DNA of 64,000 nt from Phascolomyces articulosus (taxonomy: Eukaryota; Mucoromycota; Mucoromycetes; Mucorales; Lichtheimiaceae), in the NCBI GenBank assembly GCA_025677815.1, contig JAIXMP010000028.1, positions 434,001 through 498,000 of the forward strand, read 5' to 3'. Both the position numbers and the translations under genes were made by a program. Each line of letters begins with the position of its first letter. Position 1 is the first letter of the stretch. Positions 11,344-22,388 of the stretch are shown here, piece by piece. A model generated the notes under the pieces. That model did not search any database. It saw only the letters and a program-made list of their open reading frames with translations, and was not told the origin of the DNA.

Positions 11344-12536
11344 ATGGCCTCGCGTCTTTTGAACACCACGTTGCTTCGTGTTGCTCGTCAACAAGCAGGT
11401 AATTTCAACATTTTAAAGACATTTATTTATCATTGGCGCGTTCCTATCAAACGACAATGACAACCAATACTTATTTTTTTAATATAATATTAGTCAAGCC
11501 AGCCTTCCATGCTAACGTTGCTAAGCGTTCATTGGCCATTAGTGCTCCACGATTCCAAGGTATATTATTTACAAAAAAATAGATATTTTACAATGAGAGG
11601 GAAAAAATATGTATTAGAAAATAAAAATGGACAATTAAACGAAATTATGCAAACGCACTATATATTAAATATGTATATAAATCATAATGAAAATAAAAAA
11701 CAGCACGTAGCGAAGATACAACAAAGTTGAGAGCCGATCCCAACTTAAAGTCGGGTAACGATGCACTTCACGAATACGGCAAATATCTCATCTCAACCAT
11801 GCCAAAGTTCATTCAACAATTTAGCGTTTACAAGGATGAATTGACCGTGTATGTTGCACCTTCAGCTCTTCACCCTGTCATGACTTTCTTGCGTGACCAT
11901 ACCAACTGTCAATTCAATTCGGTACAGGATATCACTGGCGTTGACTACCCATCACGCGAATATCGATTTGAAGTGGTTTACAACATGTTGAGCATGCGTT
12001 ACAATGCTCGTATTCGTGTCAAGACCTATGCTAGCGAAGTATCACCTGTTCCTTCTGTCGAACCCCTTTTCAGTGTTGCTAACTGGCAAGAACGTGAAAT
12101 CTATGATATGTTTGGTATCTTCTTTGTGGGTCACCCTGATCTTCGACGCATCTTGACAGATTATGGTTTTGAAGGCCATCCTTTGCGTAAGGATTTCCCT
12201 CTTACTGGTTATGTCGAAGTCCGTTATGATGAAGAAAAGAAGCGTGTTGTTTCTGAACCTTTGGAATTGTCTCAAGCTTTCAGAAACTTTGAAGGCGCTT
12301 TGTCACCTTGGGAACAAAATGGTAAATGTTGTTTTATTTTCTTGTTGGGAATTTTGGGAATGATTTGGAAAGGAGGAAAGATATGGATCGTTTGAGGATT
12401 TGAGGATAAGTGAAAGGGATAAATAGTTTCTGATACACTTTTGTAAATTGTATCATTTGTTCGATGCAAAATAGGTCCCGGCCGCGATGATACACCCGCT
12501 AGTCAGCAAATTGAAGCTGAATCCGAGAAGAAATAG
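11344..12536 (+). CDS. NDUFS3: NADH:ubiquinone oxidoreductase 30 kDa subunit (NDUFS3/NuoC)
   Basis: Four exons, 11344-11398, 11494-11559, 11704-12321 and 12475-12536, give 266 residues, close to the human 264. The start [16 protein letters not shown] is an Arg-rich amphipathic mitochondrial presequence. The body carries the NuoC-family signatures: [38 protein letters not shown] and the [20 protein letters not shown] signature, and it ends in a short Glu/Lys tail. It acts in the peripheral arm of mitochondrial complex I, so this fungus has a proton-pumping complex I, unlike budding yeast. Exon 3 could instead begin at 11716, which is also in phase; the CAG acceptor at 11703 looks better. Without the last splice the frame would run into a Phe/Trp-rich intron. 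Confidence 0.95.
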
Positions 12537-12772
12537 ATCCATTGTTTATATAAAAGATTATAAAATTCACACACCAACAAAAAAAAGTCCAACATTTCCA
12601 TTTTTCTTTTTTCTCCTTTCAATTTTTTTTCCTTTTTTTGCGTTTCCAATCATCCAATTTTTAATCTTGTCTTGCAAACTTTTTAATTTTCGTGCGTATT
12701 ATCATTATCATCATTATTATTACTACTATCCAAATCCCAACGATATTCATTGAAAAAGAAAGAAGAAAAAAT

Positions 12773-13210
12773 ATGTTGTGTTCTATGTCGGAAGCATCAG
12801 ATAGTTGTCAGATCTTACGTTTACGTGATTGGATTGTGATTGTAGGTGTAGCCTTGATGATCATTGTCATTTTGTTTGCTCTTTTAGGAATATCAGTTTT
12901 GATATTTACTAGAAGAAGCTCTTATTCAAGGATATCCTCCTCTTCTACGTGTGTCTATTGTAAAGATCCAGAAAGACAACCTCTACTTCATTATCATCAT
13001 CGTCGACATCATGATCAACACGCGAAGAATAACAATCATACTAGTTACCCAGAAATGAAACGAACACCTACTTTTTATCAATGGAATAAACTCCCCTATT
13101 CTCAACAAAATGACCTATCATCGTCATCATCAAAAACAAGATCCTCCAGTGGAGAATATTGTTGGCATCAACGTCGTGAAGCATTATTGAAGCGTTATAC
13201 AGCAGCTTAA
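12773..13210 (+). CDS. Small single-pass membrane protein of unknown function
   Basis: An intronless frame of 145 residues from the ATG at 12773, 237 bases after the NDUFS3 stop and on the same strand. A hydrophilic 19-residue N-terminus is followed by a strong transmembrane segment at about residues 20-45 (WIVIVGVALMIIVILF and onward), an Arg-rich stop-transfer, a CVYC pair, and a His/Ser/Asn-rich tail with a YPEMKRTPTFYQWNKLPY stretch. Orientation N-out/C-in is suggested by the basic residues after the membrane segment. I do not recognise a family. The coherent composition and good start context support a real gene, but conservation cannot be judged. Confidence 0.55.
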   Translation: MLCSMSEASDSCQILRLRDWIVIVGVALMIIVILFALLGISVLIFTRRSSYSRISSSSTCVYCKDPERQPLLHYHHRRHHDQHAKNNNHTSYPEMKRTPTFYQWNKLPYSQQNDLSSSSSKTRSSSGEYCWHQRREALLKRYTAA

Positions 13211-15000
13211 TATGTAATAATAAATAAAGCCCTTTATATGACCTGTCAACACCAAAATTTTGTATAACATCCCATATTATATAGCATATACATATCCCTT
13301 CATCATCAAATATCATTTTATCTTTTTTATATATATAGTTATATATACTTCTCTTTTTGTATTAGTTTACACATGTACATTATTATCCATCCCATTTTTA
13401 AGATGTTATATCTATCCAAATATCTGTATTGTTACAGCCATGTTGACTGTACCAATAAAGGAATAAATAAAGTATTTTGATGCTTATATGTACTATCTTT
13501 AATTGTGTAAACACACTAGTTGTTGTTTCGTTTTTATTATGTAGTAAATTACCAGGATCATTATCATTATATGCAATTACATTTTTATAATTTTGCATAA
13601 ATCTATCCATTACTTATACCATCTTTTCTGAAGGCATATTCGGATTTGCGACTACTTATCTGGAAACGGATAATCACTATCATCACAGCTTGAATAAGAA
13701 AAACCTTATCTGGAACATATGCGGCACACGCGTTATGGTCATACATATCATTGAGCGATCTTTATGTTAGGATAATATTCCACGTGAATAAAAAGGTTCC
13801 TTCGATAGATGTTCTTGCTTCTCATTCTTCTTTTATCATAAATTTTATTCTATAGATATAAAAGCCGCTGCATGACAAACCTTATATTATAAGATTTATA
13901 GTAAGAAAAAAAATACGATGCAGCTCAGGGTACATTCTATACCTTTTAGTTTCGAATTTTTGGATATATATAATATTTGGACGTTCTTCATGTAATATGC
14001 CCTTATTAGTCATCACGCAATAGAAATTATTTTATGCATGTGTGCGACAATTTTGAAACGATCAAGGATAAATCATGGCTTTTGTTTATAAACTTCTTAT
14101 ATTATTTACTGAAAGCCAAGTGAATTCTCTCACCTTCTTTTATTTTCATTCACAGTATTCCTCTATACCATTTATGCATTAACCATTTGATACAAGAATA
14201 TGATATATCATAACGATGAGAGAAAAAGGGATATACTCTGAATAGGTTTAAGGATACTCAGATTATTGTAAAAAAGGTGAGGTATCAAGAAGAAGTTCCA
14301 AATGAATAAGCTCATATAAGAGTGGATAGATACGACGAACGCTCGTCCAGGTTCCAATTAGTTGATATATAATGATAGCTTTAACTTGGTGCAGATAGAA
14401 ACTTCATCATGGAATATCTGGATATATACAGAAGGTTCTGTTTGTTGTGGTTGTATTCTTGTTGTTGTGATTGATGTAAATACGTAAAGATTATAAGAAT
14501 AGCCATGACAAAAAGAAATTATAATCCTGCTGGTCTATTTTTACAGTCAAAATAACAAACAACTTTGTTACGTAATAGTATTAGTAGAAATGGTTCATCT
14601 TTCCTTACAATGAATAATCCAACAAAGTTGTAGTAGCCCTAGCAACAACCCTTTGAAATCAACACTCATTTATGGTAACACAAAGGTAGAAATAATGAGA
14701 ACAACTGTCAAAAACGATCGTGCTTTGTTACTCAGATACAACAATAATAAACACAAAGTTTTTTCTTATTAGCAGTAATTTGATAGTTTCTGAAATATGA
14801 ATAAAATAATACTTTGTCATGTAACTCATATTAACATATGTATTCTTCTTATTTTACCTAATGAAAGGATTGAAAAAAGGGGCATTTTTTTTTATGCAAA
14901 AAAAAAAAAACCGTTTCTGGAATTAAAAAAGTTTATCTGTCAAACCAAACCAGTTTTTTTTCTTTCTTCACTACACTTTTTTATTAACGTATTTTTTCCA
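13211..15000. other. Spacer upstream of DET1
   Basis: About 1.8 kb of AT-rich sequence with no supported gene. A CACGTG site occurs at about 13782. Between about 14540 and 14760 short ACAACAAAGTTGT-like words recur in both orientations, which may reflect decayed repeats. The frame starting at 14797 that runs into the DET1 exon is Ile/Phe/Lys-rich and is taken as leader sequence, not protein. Confidence 0.45.
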
Positions 15001-17857
15001 ATGACCATCACCAACCACTTTCTTCTTAAACGTAAAAGAGAAGCATCCATGAATTTACAACATGGATTGCACGCGCGACGACAAGGTGATAAACGATACA
15101 GATTGTCGAACGGTGTTCGTAAACTGTATTCTTACACGACTCCCAATTATACGCTTTATGACGTGAATATGCCTACTGAATGTATCAATATTCGACGGTT
15201 CACACCTGACGGCAAGGTAGCAATTTAAAATAATGATAAACTAACTTGATTATTGTTGTCATGAAGCTGACTAACGGACGTTTCTTGTTTTATCGCGTGG
15301 TTGTCACGACGACGATCATGTTGATGTTGCTTAGTACCTGATCAGTTTCACAGAATGCCAAAAAGGTTTTCGTATCCATTTCTTTCATAATATTATTTAT
15401 GATGATGTTACAAGCAACATGTCGTTGCCAATCATGCCAAGCCTCTTTGAACGTTTCTTTTCACTCAAATACACGCGTATGTTAAGCATGCCAGGCGATC
15501 ATACTCTTTATCCAAATTTCTGTTTGATCACAAAAAATAAAAAACACGTAGGTTTCTTATAATAGGCAACAACAAAAACAAAAAACAAAAAAGAATAAAA
15601 CAGATAAATCAATTATTATATATTAGATGATCTTGGTTTCTATCGGTCCAACGAATAATTCAATACGCCAAGAAACCCCTTATGAATTGAAAGACCCAAT
15701 TCCTTTGAATAATTATGCATTTTATATCATAGAGATTGAAAATGGTCAAGTACGTGTTGTTCGTTTCTGTTTCTGTAATAAAAAAAAACCTCTCATGCAT
15801 AAACTAATACGTTTATTATAGCTTCAAGATTACTGCATTTTCGAAAAAGATTACATTCATCTCACAGATCATGCGGGCGTTAGCATTGTTGATGATCTTT
15901 TCTCTGTTCTCTGCATTCAAACTCAAATCATTCATGTATTCCAGATTAATGTAAGCTTTTAAAAACGCGAAAAAATAATGAAAACACGTGTCATAATATG
16001 TAAGACTTTACCAAATACTGGTGTAACAGGACTCAGGAACACTCAAATTGGTCAACTCAATTGGTCAATACTTGTACCGTGATGATCAAGATGTATTAAC
16101 TCAATATACAGAAGCTGAGCGTCGTTATCAAACCAGAGATGGAGAAGAAGTGTCATCGTTGTCAAGCAATGAAACTGTGAATGAAAATGATGACGTTTCT
16201 GTCAATAATATGGTAATAGATGAAAATTCTTTAGCAGATGGCGATTGGGATTTGGTGAATTTATTATCAATTTATGACATTAATATATAGGATGAGCAAA
16301 TAATATCATAAAGGCTGTCTAATTAATAATGTCCTTTATTATACTAGGCTGTACCTGAAGAATTCAGTAGTTCATTGATGACAGCAAGAGCCCTTGAGGA
16401 ACTACTTGAAAATACTGGTTTTTATGATTTACTCTTCAACGCTGGCGAGGATGATGAAGGAGAAGAAGATGTGGATGAGGTATGAATCTTATGAAATTAC
16501 TACCTGGATACCATTATATATATGGGACTGCTTTAAAAATAAATATCCATTATAAAATATAAATTAGGCTACAATTGAAGACATTCCTTATTGTGGATTC
16601 ACTCAAGCTCTACTTTCATGGTTATTCAAACACTCGGTTCATATGGCAAAGTATGTACCATTCAATAAAAAATACAATAAAATAGAGGCAAACTCTATAG
16701 CTCTTTATCAAATATGTTTTTAGTTATGGTAACCTCGATCCATACATCCTCTAACGAGTTTGGGTTATATCACACTACTAGGGGCTTTGGCAAACAATTC
16801 TTTTATGGCCGTTTTGAATGGTTCCTTTCTTTGAAAATGTGGAGGACGCAATTCATTGGTCATCGTCATCTTTTAATCAAAATGACAACGTTTCCTCCCA
16901 TCTTTACAACAAATGTAAGTAACGCGTGGATGATGCACTATCTACAACAGTAATAACATACAAGTATATATTATATTTCGAACAACTCATTTTTTTAATT
17001 AAATTTGGAATTATTTAGAATGCACATGAAGGCATGAAAATTACACTCTTTATTATATTTAATATTGCAGAATCACGTATTGAAGAGGTGTTTGATAATA
17101 CTAGTACCAAGGTGGCAGATATATTATTGGATCATGGGGAATGGTTACATAATATTTCTACTTCAGATGAGTTTACACCTTTCTTATCTGCACCTGGGAG
17201 CAGTGTCTATGATCGATATACACTTGGAAAGAAATTCGAATCATGGTGTCGACCCGAAAAGAATGGAAGGTAATCTCTCTACCATATATTATTATAATAA
17301 GAGAAATAGTACAAAACTTACATGGATTTATATTTATTTAGTTATCCACTTGCAATGCAAAGACTTTCATTGTATTTACCACGACCACCAGATACGCAAC
17401 CAAACTGTCCTTACTTTGATCTTTCATTGTTCAGCTACCCAGAAAGAATGATATCCTGTCAAAATTGGTACATTTTTTTTAATAAGTTTAGCTTTGTTTA
17501 CATTGGATCCTCCTCCTAATATAGATCGTTTTACTCCATCAATTTGTATATACAGGACAAAAGGACCTTGGGATCTTATTAAGTTTTACTCACGTGAAAC
17601 AACACAATTCAAATTTATGATTGATGCCAGAACAAGACTCGGAGGACAGTCGATTGGAGAGTAAGTTGCTATGATATAACTACCTACTCTCTGTTTGTTA
17701 ACCTCGATAATGTTGTATCCTTAATTTTTATAGAAAATTTACGACCTATATCATACCAAATCCTGTCTTTCCATTTATCATTACCAAACGACAACGAGAT
17801 TCTGATGGAACAATTAGCAATACCAATTTCCATGTATATAAACACATATTAGTATAA
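15001..17857 (+). CDS. DET1: DET1 homologue (CRL4 ubiquitin-ligase adaptor)
   Basis: Twelve exons: 15001-15216, 15335-15547, 15627-15749, 15822-15950, 16030-16254, 16348-16479, 16568-16650, 16782-16914, 17019-17269, 17342-17467, 17556-17660, 17734-17857; 619 residues with consistent phases. Family landmarks in order: IRRFTPDGKYLISF, PSLFERFFSLKY, NNYAFYIIEIENGQ, LFSVLCIQTQIIHVFQIN, FEWFLSLKMW with HRHLLIKM, ESRIEEVFDNTS, CPYFDLSLFSYPERM, and IKFYSRETTQFKFMIDARTR. These follow the order of plant and animal DET1. By family, DET1 binds DDB1 and, with DDA1 and COP1 or COP10, directs CUL4 ubiquitin ligases; it is nuclear. An acidic insert (AGEDDEGEEDVDEATIED) is absent from the animal protein. Least certain: the 3' ends of exons 5 and 12. 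Splicing after NTNFH to an acceptor near 17884 would replace the last 7 residues. An upstream start cannot be excluded. Confidence 0.88.
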
Positions 17858-18344
17858 AATTGTCGTAATATATTTTAGTATTAGATGTCACACTTGTTGC
17901 GCCACTATATAGCCTTATATAAAGGCTATGTTTTCGTATATTTGTTGATTGTTGTAAAGAAGTATTCGTGCTCCTGGATTGGTGCCGCCGCCAGACGACG
18001 CAAAAACAGAAACGACAAAATAGCAAATCGATGATGATTCTTACATAGCTATTGTTGGAGAACTATATATCAACATTATTCTCTTCTGCATAACCATGTA
18101 TATAGTTTCATTCTTTCTCTTTTCTATATCTGCATAATAGAATTCATATATATATCAAAGTTCATACTCTAACAGCTTGGAAACAAATTTTGTTCCTGAT
18201 ATAAGAAAAATACACAATGCGCGTGATGCGGGTAGATTCGCACTGCGACGTGCTTATCGAATTTTAAAGTCTGTGTGTGTGACCAGAGAATTCGTCTCAC
18301 ACTTTTTTTATTATTATTCTTACATTCTTAATATTAAAACCTAC
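17858..18344. other. Spacer between DET1 and Msd1-like genes
   Basis: About 490 bases between two same-strand genes. A coding-looking frame at about 18176-18270 (FVPDIRKIHNARDAGRFALR) follows a good acceptor and could be an alternative DET1 3' exon or a 5' exon of the next gene, but no splice joins it in frame to either with confidence, so it is left unassigned. Confidence 0.4.
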
Positions 18345-20933
18345 ATGGATGACATTGTCACTGAATTAGGGTAATAGATTTATTTACAAAGAATGGTTGA
18401 AAAAACAATATATTTTTTTGTGATATTAATAAGTATATAGAGGTTTAGAACCACCATTATCTGACAGTCTTGATCTTAATAATAACAACAAAAACAACAG
18501 CAACGATCATGACGCGATCGACTCAACAATGTCCAACACCACTGATAATAACGAAAAAGAGTAAATATAAATCACCATTTTGGATACTCATGATGATTCG
18601 CCCTTTTTTTTTCCATCTCGATGCGATCCATGAACCCAACACTATAGACTCATTGTCAATAAAGCTCTCATATATATAGGTTTTGTCATTCTACCAATAT
18701 TGATTCAGCAGCAAACTATATCAACTTATTACTTACTGCCGAAGGATACTACCATGTACCATTAAAATTCAAAAACAATCATATTGAAGACTCCTGTAAA
18801 ATCATCAATTGTTTTGAGGCTTTATTACGCGATAAAAAGGTGAGGTTTTTTTTTTTTAAAAAAAGACTTCAGTTACAAAGGAACGACACTGAACTCTTTT
18901 TATTAATATGGTGCTTATTATTATAACAATGATATGGATCCTTATTAGAGTCTTACGCAAGAAGTTGAAGAAAGAAATGAAAGGATACGTAAATTGGGGG
19001 GAACTCGGGATGATTTACAAGCACAATTGGTAAAAAAAAATAAAAATAAAATAAAGATTTTGGAATGGATGGTGATTTTTTTCTTCGTAAGGTTGATTTA
19101 TTGATCCAATATTTATGTACCTACAGGAAAAAGCAAATCGAGATCTTGAGGAACAAAAGAGGGAAAATGCACAACTTCGGGCAAAGAATGAGTAAGTGTT
19201 TGTAATTTCTTGAATAGTGAAATTGCATGAAAAGGAAAGGCAATAATAATTAATTGTTTATGTGATTTGGGTATTTGTGTAAAATAGGTCATCCGTGAAA
19301 GCATTAAAAAAAGAAGCTGAAAAATATCGATTATTAAATGAAGAGCTATCAAAAGCCAAGCATAATATGCAATATATGAAAGCACAATATGCTGTATGTA
19401 GTATTATTTTTAAAACGATCGATTCAAGAAAAAAGGTGTAAAATGGTATATAATAATGGAGCTAAAAGGTATTTTATATAGCACGAAACTCGGAAACATG
19501 AACAAGAACAAGCAAAAATGAGAGAACGATTATACAAATCAATGGATGAACGGTACAAGACCAATATGTCTTCCATGACGATTAATGAACCTTTACCTGG
19601 AATTGATCCATATGAAGAACCTGCAGTTTCAGATGTAAGTTTTGGTGAATTATTTATTAATTGAATTATTTCTGTAAATCACATTGCTAATCTCCCGTCA
19701 TTTCTACTGTTTCTCTAGGAAAGAACTATGTATACAGATCTTTTAAAGAAAAGTAGTGATCGAGAAAAACAAGCACAATTAGAAAATGAAAGTATGAGGA
19801 AATTATTATTGGATACCTATAGTACTGTCGCAGATCTTCTCAAACGACAAGTAGAAAATTATATGGAGACATTTCCAACAGAGGTAACAAAAATGGAACC
19901 CAAGGGAAAAAAAAGGACCATTCAAGTTGGATTCTCTGGAAGATGAGAAGAGAGGAAAATACGGCTTTCTATAAACTCATAATTGGATACATATATATGT
20001 ACTAATCAGTATATATACCATTAGACGAATCGGGATGATCTTCCAGTACTACGATTACCGATGGAAATTGGTGGCAATGAAGCTACAAAACGGGTTCAAG
20101 ATCTGCTGGCCAGATTACGTGAAGAATGGGATCAACAGATAACAAAACGAAAAGCATATAGTGAAGAGGATATTACAAAGAAAAATCAAGTGATTGAACA
20201 ATTAGAAAGGAGTAATGATGAATTGATTGGTGCAATAGGTAAAGAATTTATTTCAGTGGCTAAAAAAAATCCGAATAATTAACATTTTAATGTAGAGGAA
20301 TGTAGGATTGAATATGCTCAAAAAGCAAATATCTATATGCGATATGCAGAAGGAGGATTTTTTGATAACGTCAATCCACGAGCCATAGTTGATTTATCAG
20401 ATTCTGAAAGCTCAGTCTTGGAAGATATACCCCAAGAAACTTCCAAATTTAAAAAACTAAAAAGAGAAGCATTTTCGGAAAGGCAACGAGCAACAGACGC
20501 AGCTGTCAAATTGGCAGATGAACGTGCCAAATTATCGGTAAAGTATTTTACAAAAACACACATACTTATAAATCCAAATATCCTGCTAAACCTTATCACA
20601 TCCAAAATTTTTAAGGCTGAACGTTGGGCTTTTGAAGAAATGAAGCGACAGCTTCAATTTCAAGAAATTATGGCTGATGAATCCCCTCCGTAAGTGATAT
20701 AAAACTTTTTTTTTCTGTTTCCAACTCTCTCCTTTTTTTTGTTGCTGTTACCCTTCTTTTTATATAACCCTATGACCCGATCCTATCCATAACACTTGTT
20801 TTTTCATTTTTATCCTTATAGGCCCAAGCAAGATACAGGTACCCGACGACGTACTTCCTCCTACCAAGATCAAGAAACGCAAGAGCGTTCCAATAAGCGA
20901 TTCCGGTCATGGTTAGGTCAAGCACCTCAATGA
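18345..20933 (+). CDS. Msd1/SSX2IP (ADIP) family microtubule-anchoring protein
   Basis: Twelve exons: 18345-18370, 18441-18560, 18680-18839, 18949-19029, 19127-19191, 19288-19393, 19482-19634, 19719-19883, 20025-20238, 20296-20537, 20616-20689, 20822-20933; 505 residues, all phases consistent. It starts MDDIVTELGGLEPPLSDSL. The conserved N-terminal block is at about residues 50-100: FCHSTNIDSAANYINLLLTA and later IINCFEALLRDKK. Heptad-rich coiled coil follows to about residue 300 and again around 400-470, including ATDAAVKLADERAKLSAERW, which parallels the family's C-terminal signature. The tail is Arg/Gln-rich. Known members (fission yeast Msd1, vertebrate SSX2IP) sit at spindle pole bodies or centrosomes and anchor microtubule minus ends with Wdr8. 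Assignment rests on the two conserved blocks; the first two exons are less conserved and less sure. Confidence 0.8.
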
Positions 20934-21115
20934 TAAAAAAATAATGATAAATAAAATAAAAAACAATTGAAAAAAACATGTATGAAATAAAAAGCATAAT
21001 TGGACGCCTTTTTATTTGTATTTTTTTTTGTTATGCTGAACAACAATGAAAAACCATGGAATAATATGATATTTGATTGCTGTTTGTTGTGGTTGCCATT
21101 TGAGTGAAAATGTTT

Positions 21116-21576
21116 TTAACGAAGACGGCGGGCTTCACGTTCGGATTCCAAGAGACAGAGAATGTCGTTCTCGCGGACGGGACCCTTGACGTTACGGATG
21201 ATGCTACGAGCAGTATCGTCCATGAATTCGACGCGGACTTGAGTTACACCACCACGCGAACCAGTGCGGCCAAGAACTTTAATGACACGGGCGAGCTTAA
21301 CGGGCTGCTTTTGAGCGTCCTGAATAAATTAAAGAATTATTCGAAATGTGAGTGCGTGCCAATTAATGTGTATATTATTATACTCAATGGGCAGATTGTA
21401 GATGGATTGCTATATTTTTTTGAAAGAATGAAAATGGATATCCATCCAAATATCAATCCATCCATCCATCCATCCAAACCGATCTATCTATTGATCCATC
21501 CTTTTTTCGTCCATTTCCATTGTATCGTCCTTTTTTTTCCTATTCCATTAGGATTGTTGACCTATGGCCTTACCAT
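21116..21576 (-). CDS. RPS28: Ribosomal protein eS28 (RPS28)
   Basis: Two exons, 21576-21574 (the ATG alone) and 21319-21116, give 68 residues, between yeast (67) and human (69). The protein starts [18 protein letters not shown], contains [17 protein letters not shown] and [16 protein letters not shown], and ends [12 protein letters not shown], all nearly identical to eS28 elsewhere. It binds the 40S head near the mRNA exit. The 254-nt intron begins directly after the start codon (ATG followed by GTAAGG) and contains an ATCC repeat at about 21455-21478. The coding exon is clearly more GC-rich than the surroundings, as expected of a highly expressed gene. It converges with the Msd1-like gene, 182 bases apart. 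Confidence 0.95.
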
Positions 21577-22388
21577 TTTGATATCGCAAATGAGAGAAAG
21601 AACTAAGGCTCAACCAGTTCAGCGAATATTTTCAATGGCAGCATCATCGGTGTTTCATTTTACCGAGGTTTACACCTTCTTTTTCAGCATAAACTGAACG
21701 TATGACCTTAATCCTTGATCCTTGATCCTTCATTTACTTTCAGTAACGCTATCTTATTTAGATACTTTGAATTTTTTTTTGTGCGGAACTATATTACCAT
21801 TCTTTTTATTATAATTCATTTTTTTATCATAAAATTCTAGTGTTATTCACGGTTATTCACTCAAAAATATGGTAGAGTCCCATGAAATTTCATTATGAAT
21901 TGGTATATAGCCTACCTTTTTCTTCTACTTTTAAAATATAATACTACATCCTCAATTCTGTAAGTTGACATTTTACAAACTAGATATAATTAATATTTTG
22001 ATAGATTCTGTATCTGTTACTAAGAGAATTTTGCTTTGGGCTCTTACACACTCGTGTTTGCCAAAGTGAATCATCTACTTCGGTTCCCAGGCAACAGTAA
22101 CTCAACAGCAGATCGATGTGACTGAGGAGTTACTGTTATGGACTGTATCAAGGCCATTTCACTCTTATTTATAATAATAATTACAATAATACATATATAT
22201 ATCTTATTAATAAAAAGAACAACATGGTATTAGCATAACAACAAATGCACAGGAATCAGGAAGCGCTCCTCACTTTTTAAAGAAAGACGCGCATAGAAAA
22301 CTGCTCACTTATTAAACTACCGAACCAACTATATATAAAATCGACTTTATTTCTTAATACTTGATACACTTTAATTCTACACCAAAAA
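21577..22388. promoter_or_regulatory. Divergent promoter region between RPS28 and MED29-like gene
   Basis: About 810 bases separating two divergently transcribed genes; it should hold both promoters. No protein-coding gene is seen. The block at about 22030-22150 is less AT-rich than its surroundings and contains the hairpin annotated separately. Confidence 0.45.
22093..22137. repeat. Perfect 11-bp inverted repeat (hairpin)
   Basis: AACAGTAACTC at 22093-22103 is perfectly complementary to GAGTTACTGTT at 22127-22137, with a 23-base loop. It lies about 250 bases upstream of the MED29-like ATG. It could be a protein-binding site of two half-sites or a chance hairpin; there is no T-run typical of a polymerase III terminator next to it. 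Confidence 0.5.

Noticed and set aside
11509..11703. Open frame continuing from NDUFS3 exon 2
   Set aside because: Lys/Asn/Tyr-rich intron sequence with good GT and AG ends; NDUFS3 similarity resumes only after splicing.
21104..21697. 197-codon plus-strand open frame
   Set aside because: Antisense to RPS28 and its intron; the minus strand encodes near-identical eS28.
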